A stretch of DNA of 64,000 bases from Hermatobates lingyangjiaoensis (taxonomy: Eukaryota; Arthropoda; Insecta; Hemiptera; Hermatobatidae): contig JAPFBL010000119.1 in the NCBI GenBank assembly GCA_026182355.1, forward strand, positions 2,180,001 to 2,244,000. The letters run 5' to 3'. This document shows, one piece after another, positions 54,721 to 64,000 of the stretch. The stretch's first letter is position 1, and each line of letters opens with the position of its first letter. The translations under genes and the position numbers were made by a program. Below the pieces are notes generated by a model. That model had not been told where the DNA came from. It saw only the letters and a program-made list of their open reading frames with translations, and did not search any database.

Positions 54721-55875
54721 TTGAACTCATAAACTGAACTGTCAGACTGTATGAATATTTTTTCAAGTGTACAATCCTTGAATTATATTAACGCCATTCT
54801 TTCTTGATAGTCCTGAGTATTTCCATACGTTTCAAGTTGGAGGGTTAGAAGACACTAGAGAATTCTTACTCGACCAATGATATATAACGATTTCAAGCTA
54901 TTATGATGTAACTGGTAAATGACTACAGTCAGTAGCACTATTCCGACTTAAATTATTCTGTTACATAACTGAGTTGTATTTTTATAAATAACAATGTAAT
55001 TTTGGAAATAAAAGTAAAATAATAACTAATTGTTTTGTAGACACTTTTGAATGACTATTTTAAACATGAAATGCTTTAGTTATTTGGCAAAGTGACACTT
55101 CAAAGTTGTGACTCTCATATTTAAAAGTTTGCCTATTCTAATTCTACAAACAGCGGGTACTTAAGGCTTTATGGAGACACATCAGGATCTCATTAAAAAA
55201 AAAAATATAACAGTTAAAATTAACAAATTTTAAGTAATTCTAGTATAACAAATAAAAAGATTTATTATTAACAGTATTAAAGTTGTTAGTAACAATTAGA
55301 GAAAACAAGGACCTCACTAGGTTAAATTATCTTTATACCAAAATCCGAAGCAGTCTAGATAGTCTAGATTATGGACAAGATTTTAAACCCATCGAGCGGA
55401 CAGACAATTTTACAAAGTAAGTTTTCTTCAAATTTTAACGAAATAATGTTGAATAAAATACTACTCAGACTATTGAAGTTTACAAAGGTGCTCTTCCAAA
55501 TATTCTTACTTCCAGGAAATAAATTTTTTTAAATCATGGGTCCTTCTCTAAATAATCTTTTATTCTCTATAGGATTATTATTTTAAATAGACCAATAATA
55601 TCTTCAGATTTTTAAGTAAATAATTTTGAGCAATTCTGTCTCAAAGCTGTTTCCATATTTTTTTATTATGTTTATTTTTTGTCTTGATTTTTAAAAATTC
55701 TTATTATACAACAAGCCTGAACCAACGAATCTCTTCACATGGTAATGCACACATTGTGGTTAGTAATTCTATGTGACGGATTTACTTTCGCTATGGTACG
55801 AGTAACTACGAATTCACTGTGAATGAGAAGCAAGTAAATATATGTATGTCTTATTCTGATTCAAGGGTTCTCAAT
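54721..55875. other. No gene recognised
   Basis: AT-rich, no supported features. Confidence 0.45.
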
Positions 55876-55953
55876 GGGGGGGGGGGGGGGGGTGAAATTC
55901 ACTCTCAGGGGTGAATTGTGACCTAATTCACTCTCAGGGGTGAATTGTGACCT
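55876..55953. repeat. G17 run and a 29-bp tandem duplication
   Basis: Seventeen G at 55876-55892, then AATTCACTCTCAGGGGTGAA plus TTGTGACCT twice (55896 and 55925). Each unit contains the palindromic TTCACTCTCAGGGGTGAA. GGGTTCTCAA just before may be a worn hAT-type end. Confidence 0.8.
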
Positions 55954-57307
55954 AGTAAGTTTTGTTCATGGAATGGACGAAAAGTTGATAGACATGATTA
56001 CAAATCAAAACAGGATGAATTATAGGATGATATTAATTTTTTTAATTTCCAGTGATGTAAAAATAATACCTTGGTGATCGACATATTGAGTCTTTACAAA
56101 CGATGAGACACCAGGTTTCATAACTTGCTATCTTGTTATCACAAGAAAAGGGAAGTAAACACCTGTTTGAAGTTGTGGGAACTAGAAACTGTCTCCTGCT
56201 CCAACAGTAGTTTGGAACTACCTGTCGAAACAAAACTTTAATACTCCTTAGTCTTGCATTAATTATTTACTACGTCTATTCAAACTCATCTATTGATTAA
56301 TAATAATTTCGTTTACACATTTATATTGTCTAACTCTATCGCAGCTTTGCATTCAATAAAACAAAGAACAGAACAGTTAATCAGTTTTGAATTAAATGTA
56401 TACAAATATAAACTTACCAACTGGTTAACAATTAAAATTAGAACTTTAATAATTATTCTTGACTGTAGATGTCACATTAAGTCTACAAAATAATTAATAA
56501 ATTTTAGTTTGTATTCACTAAAATGATAATGAAATAATGATATATGTGAAACTAGGTGAAAATGATAATAAATTAACTGAAAATGTGAGGACATATTACA
56601 TTTCTTGATGGTTTAATCGAATTAAGAAAATGAGAAGTGTGGTAACATTGAAAAAGTTTATTTTAAACTCGTTTTATTATTTAATCCAGCTGTGTAGCAC
56701 GACTTTTACAAAGTCATATATTAACAAAAAGCCATCCTCTTTATACCATCCAGTAATATTATTAGGGCTTAATTCTGACCCTAATAAATGAAAAGAGTAT
56801 CACAAAGGATAAATAGCGACCGTGGCAAGTGGAATAATTCATGGTAGTAAAAGTAAAATTATTAATTAATATGGGATGTCCTCTGATGAAGAGGTCAACA
56901 TCAGTAACGTCACTGCATACTAAAGAATAAATAAATATTTCATTTATATAATTCAAATGCTTTTAGCTAGAAACTAGAACGGATTGAAGTATAGTTTATT
57001 GTGATATATGATGACATGTGATGGGATAAAGGAGATACTCAATTTTCCATTTTTAAGTTAGTAGTAAACTAAACAAAATTATACTCACTCAAATAGTCAA
57101 GGTTATTCAAGTTTCATACATAGTTACAGAAGCTATCACAAAAACCCAAGGGGATTGACCACAAACAAACTGATAGACTAAAAGTTTATTAGTATAAATT
57201 ATTTGTTTCCAAACAATTATTAATTTTTGCGTAAATAAATAAAAAAAATGTATATCAATCCTAATTTAAGGAGTATATGCTGTCAAAAGTTATGGACCAT
57301 TTAATTC

Positions 57308-57310
<3 letters not shown>
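55954..57310. other. No gene recognised
   Basis: AT-rich, no supported features. Confidence 0.5.
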
Positions 57311-57357
<47 letters not shown>

Positions 57358-57375
57358 TTATATTAATTATATATT
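57311..57375. repeat. (TA)n microsatellite
   Basis: An uninterrupted TA run with AATATATATTATATTAATTATA after it. Confidence 0.95.
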
Positions 57376-58029
57376 ATGCTCATTTTTAAATAATGGTATG
57401 TATGGTATGGATTGTGCCTAGTTTGGTAATTATATCAATTTTTATTAATTTAGATTTCGGTATTCATATATATTTATATAAACTAATTATTAATAAAATT
57501 ATTGCTGAGAAATCACATTCAAGTTCCTGGTATGAATGTTAGAAAGAACATTTAAGAAACTCCAATTGCGTCTTAAGATACCTGGATGGTAACTTCCTCT
57601 TCCCGGACTTCATTCTCTCTCAACTCTTCTATAGGTGGTCCGATAAATATTACAAGAAGTTACTAATAAGTACATTACACTGATATATTAATGTACATTA
57701 ATCTACTTAATTAATTAAAATAACTGAAATGCTGTGTATTAGCATATTCTAAGGTTATACAGAAAGGTGTGCTCTGTCAAAATTCGAATATATATTTCTC
57801 CATGTAATACCTCTTGTTTCCTTCCTTGTTTGGGATAGTTATACGACAACTTTCTGTTAGACTCAGATGATAGCATTAAAGAAGTGTCTTTCTCATATTC
57901 TATTTATTTTAAAGGTTTGATAAATTTATATATTAAAGCTGGGGATATTCCTAATGTGCAATCTTTATTCCTTCCTCATATCGAGAAATACTCCACAGGA
58001 TGTGAAGGACCTTGTTTTCAGGGTGGACA
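57376..58029. other. No gene recognised
   Basis: AT-rich. The ORF from 57884 leads into the jockey fragment but its first part was not recognised. Confidence 0.4.
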
Positions 58030-58280
58030 TTCATTCGATTATGACATATGGATGCTCAGTCGGGAGCGGTGCCCACGAACAAGAACTGCATCCAAATAGT
58101 ACAGAATAAATGTGCCCGCTTATAGCTAGGGCTCCATGGTACGCCAGAAATGTCGATATTCAACATGATTTGAGTTGGGAATCTACTGATTGCTACATTA
58201 CTTGACTTGATGTCAATGAGGATAAAAAACTACCCACCCATTCAAATCGTCTTGTTCGGGAACTGAATCTAACTCTCAAT
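58030..58280 (+). pseudogene. Jockey-type LINE, end of the reverse transcriptase ORF
   Basis: Plus strand, two frames: M-T-Y-G-C-S-V, then N-K-N-C-I-Q-I-V-Q-N-K-C-A-R, then R-A-P-W-Y-A-R-N-V-D-I-Q-H-D-L. Near their C-termini jockey RTs have T-Y-x-x-P-V-W-G, x-L-Q-x-x-Q-N-(K/R)-x-L-R, and A-P-W-(F/Y)-V-R-N-x-x-(I/L)-(H/R)-x-D-L. The Trp after P-V is lost by a one-base deletion. The end lies near N-Y-P-P-I-Q. It is unrelated in position to the minus-strand fragment at 52210, so two insertions are present. Confidence 0.75.
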
Positions 58281-61195
58281 GTTTCCCAATCCCATGAGTC
58301 CTGATAGCTAATGAGTCCTGAGCTAATATGACGACCTCATGACTTCGAAATTATACAGTACCTCAGACAATGCAAAGCCGCAAGACCATACGACCACGAA
58401 TACGACTCTTTTCCCTGACACACTGACGTCCACATTCTTGAGATTCTTGACCTAAACAAAAACAGTAAAGTGATAATTTAGCAGTAGTAGACCTCTGCTC
58501 TGGAACTGCTACTTACGACGTGCACGTTGTGCATGGTTGGTGCTGGTTGGATATATTAATTGTAGTAACACATAGTTATATGGGCTTTAATTTATAGTGT
58601 CCTTAGATGCTTCCAGTGCCATCGTAAGTATTTACAATGAAAAAGCAAGATCTGTAGGTTACTGGTTTCCATTGAATAAATGAATGAAAAACGTTATTGG
58701 CAACAGGACATTCAAGCACGATTATATGTCTGAGCGTCAAGACAGATCTGGACCCCGAGAGATGATCTCACCGTCTTCAGCACTAATCCTTAACCTAATA
58801 CTTAGTGCTATAGTCTTAAACTATCTTAATTATAATCTCCTAAATTGTGTATAGCCAAATATAAATTTATTTTAATTAATATAATAGTAACTTAGTATAA
58901 TTCAACATATATAGTTTAAAAAAATCAGTATAATAAACATTAAAATATACAATCTAACAGTAAGTATAATACTAATGTAATAATATTATTAATAATAATA
59001 GCATATAGTAATAATAATATAATAGTTCTATAATAACCAGAATTAAAATTGAGCTTGATGTACTAATTCATTACACTATTTTATCGTGTTACACTTATAA
59101 TTCTACACTATATTACACTAATTTATTACGGATACACTAATTTACGCTTGATTATATATCCTGAAACTCACCATTCCTCCTTAGAGATCATTCCTGTGGG
59201 AGGGAGTGACTTATTGCTGAGTTTTCAGCTTATCTACTTTTCTGAAAAAGTTTAAATCAGTGCACAATAATTGCCTGTGTAACAGACCTGTGCATGAGAA
59301 TAAAAAAATCATTGAGTCATTGTGGCTAATTTGCAGCGAAAATTTTTAGTTGGATGCAATGAAGGTACATTATAAAATGGAGAAAGAAATCTATAAGGCT
59401 AACACTTAACATGAAAACAAGTAAGAAATAGAATCAGAAGTTAATTGATGTTACTGTAAATAAGTCATGCACTCGAGTTGACTATTTGGTCATGTACCAG
59501 TGAACAAGAAATGACGGAAGGAAAGGTCCCCTTGGCAACCCTACCACATCCCTTTGGTACACTCACTAACCAAACACCCCAATATGACTCCCTATCCTCA
59601 GACTTCGATCACATCGCTTACTACTCTTAATCTAGTGCCTTCTACATCCAAGGAAGGCACTTAGGATTCTACAACCCAAGCCTTAAGTTCAATAAAGCTT
59701 CGTCTACCATATGCATAATAAACATGAGATAGAAGACACTGTATATCTGGCGACTACCAGATCGAATAGAACTTCTTTCGATCTTGGAAGAATAATGATA
59801 TCTACATGCTGAAAACTAAGAAGAAAAAAAATATTCTCAAGAAAAACTCGTAAGAATGGTGTTTAAATATCTATAATTATGGAGAATACTATATAATGTA
59901 TTATTCAAATGTAAATTATAATCACTAAGAACTCCGTCTACTGAGAAGAAATAACTCTCTACAATTTACCTCCAGAAGACTTATCTAAAATCGAACTCAG
60001 TTTTTAATATTAGAGAACGCAACATTTAGGAAGAGACATAAACCTCAAGAAGTAATGGTCAAGATGATGGTGATGTGGCAATGTTTATAAAACAGCTATA
60101 TCAGAGCAGGGATACTCTTAGATAATAATCTACTTGCTCTTTCAATCAGGATAAAAAACTATGTTTCCTGTAATTATTTTAGTATATATTTATCGGAAAC
60201 TTTTTTAGGTCTTTGACAGCTTATGAAATCGTGAAAAATTGCATCAGTCCTCTCCATCGATTGAGTGACTCAAACAATCAGTGATAGAGATCCTTCAAGC
60301 TCTCCAATAATGGAGATCTTAATTATGTTAGAGATAAATAATGGATTAAATTGAAGAACAAAAATAGTGTCATCTAATAGTGTCTTAGATAATATTAACT
60401 TAAATGAAAATAGTACACTTGATTATAGCGTGACTGGTCAACAGCAGTCAGTCAAAAATAAGTAATTTGGACCACATGAATATAATAAGGTTAAGGCGTT
60501 CATTTCATAGAGTGATACACCTATATCATAGGTACGTACACATATTATAAATACAGTACTTTATTAACATACTTATTAATTAGTATTAAGTATTAGTATT
60601 AAGTAGTAATTTATTAACATACTGTATGTTAGTAATTTATTATATATTTATTATGTATAGTAATTATGTATGTTAGTAATTTATTGACATACACACAAAA
60701 AGAAATGATAAATATTATGAACACACCAACTGCCTGTAATAAGAGATCTGACATATCAAGTCTTAATTTATTCCAATCTCCTTCAATAGTTTCTATTGAA
60801 CTGTTTTTCATGTTGGCATTAGTTGAGTAGCTTGTTTTCCGTGTTTAAGGTTATGTAACCTTCCTGTTTATGTGTATCTGTTATGATGCAGCCAGTCTTA
60901 AGCATGGACCGGTAAATGGTGTTTCTTCTAAGTCAAGGTAATAATGTTTGTAAGGTTTTTTGTGTTTTTCCCCTTAATTTCTTTTAATTTTTGACTCTCT
61001 TGTTTTTCATTGTTTTGAAATTTTCTATGTTTGTTACTGTCTGTGTGTTGTTAAGCTGTTTGAAAATCGGGTTTTTGAAGTTCTGAATAATTAATAACCA
61101 GTAATTAGGTTTAAACAACCAATGTCGGTTTTTAAATAATAGATAATAATAACTCTAGGTATTTTATGATCCTTTGTGGTATATTCATAGAGAGA
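58281..61195. other. Mostly unassigned
   Basis: A jockey 3' UTR may extend to about 58800. At 59468-59622 a plus-strand frame of about 51 codons (with P-L-A-T-L-P-H-P-F-G-T-L-T-N-Q) is coding-like and GC-richer than its surroundings, but not recognised. 58880-59150 and 60540-60700 are simple A/T-rich direct repeats. Confidence 0.35.
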
Positions 61196-61300
61196 AAACA
61201 CAGTAAAAACACAATAATATACAGTAATACTTTGACATCCATTGTCATCAGAGATGAAGTGAGCTGCTCGGAAGGCAGCACAATACCTGCTCGTAGGTAG
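61196..61300 (-). mobile_element. PLE-type end fragment
   Basis: On the minus strand CTCTGATGACAATGGATGTCAAAGTATTACTG. The flank GAGCTGCTCGGAAGGCAGC is shared with 15866. Confidence 0.45.
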
Positions 61301-62619
61301 TTATGTCAGATATTCAAATTTGATATCTGATCAGATGTCTTTCAAATATCAAATTCAAATGAATGTCTTTCTTGCTTCTTAGTAGATATTTAGAATATAT
61401 TCTAAATATATAGTATAGATACTATACACCTAGTACAGAATATATCTAGAAATTGTCCTATGCAATGAAAAGTTCCAAAAAATTTAAAATAACTTTTTTA
61501 TTCATTAAAAATATTAAAATTACTTTAAAAGACTCTGATTAACTCTAAATTTGAATATTTAATAAACATCTAATGTGATTGGAAATGGTTAAAATAGTCG
61601 GCAGAAATTGAAGATATATTGTTTGGTAAATGATAATGTATTTCATGATAATTGAATTAATTTCAGTGAAATTTGTAATTAAATAACGATTAGCATTGGT
61701 TGTTATTAACTAGTTATTGTTGCAATTAATAATCTCTGTCCAAAATTATTGGGACAACTTTTTTCATTATTTTAAAATATTTAATTTGATTCAGAAAAGT
61801 TAATCAAATTAAACTGAGATGAATTTAAATTTAAACTAATCAAATTAATTTGAGATTTATAAACAGGGAAATGAATATCTTACACCAGATTTTATTTTCT
61901 AAGATAATGTTTATTATCTATTGAAAAGTAATAATACACTACAAGTAAAATACTACTATTCTAATCTCTGAGGACTAAAGTATACAAATCATAAATTATG
62001 TATTTACTTGTAGCCTTCATAATGAAAATATAAATTTTTGAATCGTCTGAAGACAGAGTTGATTTTTTGACAGACAACTCTCAAAGAGTCGAGCAACATT
62101 AGTTCTACAGTGCATTATTATCTTTTTCTGTGGTCATTTACTTTTTAGTGCCTATAATCCATCAGTCAAATAAAGTTTTTTTTAACAAGAACAAGTAGGA
62201 AGTAATTTTATTTAAATAACACACATTTGAATTCATTTTATCCAGGAATTTTTGAATGATGAGCATCCAAGCAAATTGGAATCATTAAACAAAAACTGTC
62301 TCCTGAATGGATTTATAGAAAAAGAAGGATAATGTTTCAATTGAAATTCTGATGATAAATAGTGAAACTAGGAAATCAAGTAAAGCATCATCAGAAACTA
62401 TTAGATAAGAACTACAAAGCAACATATAAGAGATTTTAATTGCATTGGAAAACTGAAACATTAAAGCGTTTGACTTTTAGTGTGTTTTAGAGTTTATATT
62501 ATGCTTTTTTGTCTCTACAATTCTGAGTACAACAGTCATAAATAATACAGAACAATAAAGAAAATTTAAATTCATACTGTACCAAATCGTAATAGGAATG
62601 TTTTATAATTAGTTTAAAA
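61301..62619. other. No gene recognised
   Basis: AT-rich. A nested palindrome of TCTAAATATATAGTATAGA type is at 61390-61440. Confidence 0.45.
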
Positions 62620-63335
62620 AATATGTCACTGAAAACAAATTTTAGCCCTTTTTATCCATTTACTGTTCAATTTTAGCCCGAGTGGCACCCGGTAGTTGAC
62701 AACACTGGTTGAAACCATCGAAAGGTTCTCATATTGTTTTCACAATACTTGATACATCATACACCTCACGTCATTATTGACCAGTAGTTCATACTTAGGA
62801 AACCCAAATTAAATATGTTGGTGCATTTTTGATATCAGACTGACATTCAATGGGCACCTCTGTAGTAAGTACAAGTTAGGGTTTTACTTAACGTGCTATC
62901 TCTTTTCTGTTTCACACAATGAGCAATTTTCTCTTTTTGTGTCCATGTTATATATATATATATATAACTGAATAAACAAATGGAATATATATGGACAGTA
63001 CAACAGCAAAATCAATAAAGCGTTGTTAGTTTTTTAGGTTGAAATAAAAGAAATGCCAGCGGTTTTGTTCCTATTTAAAACCTGAACAGAAAATACAAGA
63101 AAACAGAAATTATGCATACAGATATTTTACTTTGCAATTGTATGTAAATTCCAATAGAATCTCCACTACTAGCAGTTCTTGCTGATTTTAAACATTTTAA
63201 TTTAAACCATTAAAAATAAACTATTAGCAGATGATTTATTTTTAATTGCCGAAAAAGTATAGGAACAACGTAAGTTAAATGAGTTTAATTCTTTTTACAG
63301 TCATTTATAATTTACATGTGAAACAGAATTGAACA
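62620..63335 (-). repeat. Inverted duplicate of 50500-51330
   Basis: Same words as listed there, in reverse order and complement. It differs by an insertion of about 100 bp with a (TA)n tract at 62940-62970 and by scattered changes. Confidence 0.75.
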
Positions 63336-64000
63336 TTGAATGGCTCTAAAACCTTTTAGTTTATTAGTTTAAAAAATATATGACTGAAAACAAATATGAT
63401 TAATGTTAAAATGTTATCTACTAGTAACATCTAATTTTTATTTAAAATTTTAATCAATTATATGGTTGTTAATATTTAATAAATAGTTGATAATAGACTT
63501 TCTTATAAAAAAAAAAGTTTCTGAATTAAAATAGTTTGGGACCTGAATATTGAAGACACCGACAGATGGCGCAGGTATTCACAAAAACTTGACAAACTGT
63601 GACGTTTATGGTTCAGTCAAATATTGTAGATTTATCAGTAGATCATATAAATATTTTTGAATAATAAAAAATTAGTTTCAACATTCTTATTAGAAAATTA
63701 TTAACTTTATTATTAATAATATTCTTTTTTCAGAATATTAGCATGTATTGTTATATCTGATTTAAAATAATTATTCATATTTGCAAACTAATTAAAAACA
63801 TGGTTTTATTTATGTTATAAGGTAAATAGCTGAGACAGCTGAAATGCTGCTCGGTTTCCTAAGAGTGAGTGTAGGCGAACATATTTGAAAGTCTTCAATG
63901 TCCTTTTTTAATCCCATAAGGATATTTCATAACAGTGGATTTGTAATGGGTTTTGCAAAAGAAAATATTGATAGCTTGTAGATCTGTTAAAGATTATATT
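63336..64000. other. No gene recognised
   Basis: AT-rich to the window end. Confidence 0.5.

Overview
This window looks like non-coding, repeat-saturated DNA from an animal nuclear genome. It is strongly AT-rich and full of (TA)n, (CA)n and (TC)n microsatellites. It has no long open reading frames, no operon-like gene spacing, and no host gene I can name. The recognisable protein remnants are Penelope-like elements (PLEs), jockey-type LINEs, a hAT transposase and a Helitron helicase. Together with tRNA-derived SINEs these suggest an arthropod, possibly a chelicerate. That assignment is an inference and weak.

Layout. 0-11 kb: the C-terminus of a PLE endonuclease, then PLE fold-back copies, degraded SINEs and a PLE reverse-transcriptase remnant. 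11-19 kb: mostly featureless AT-rich DNA with a few palindromes and two speculative exons (7.8 and 12.15 kb). 19-27 kb: the densest PLE cluster, including a 5'-truncated copy with a GIY-YIG domain lying between two (CA)n tracts, a separate RT-domain remnant, and minisatellites. 27-38 kb: purine-rich tracts, a broken coding-like ORF next to an intact hAT MITE, a 2.1 kb large inverted repeat, and a decayed repeat-protein gene. 38-50 kb: four tRNA-SINEs (two with clear target-site duplications), a PLE with zinc-knuckle-like cysteines, a Helitron 3' end, and a PLE palindrome flanked by a 15-bp duplication. 50-64 kb: an inverted duplication (50.5-51.3 versus 62.6-63.3 kb), a hAT transposase C-terminus, two jockey fragments, and long stretches with nothing recognisable.

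Main observation. At least six sequence-unrelated PLE end families share one architecture: CTGANGA, one extra base, a short hairpin, then GAAA or a close variant. The hairpin bases differ between families but pairing is kept. This resembles the catalytic core of the hammerhead ribozymes known from PLEs. Many of these ends occur as outward-facing inverted pairs, and one pair carries a clean target-site duplication. PLE ends here therefore seem to spread as small palindromic, ribozyme-bearing, non-coding units.

Most coding entries are pseudogenes with frameshifts and stops. Family names rest on motif recognition by eye, not on a search.
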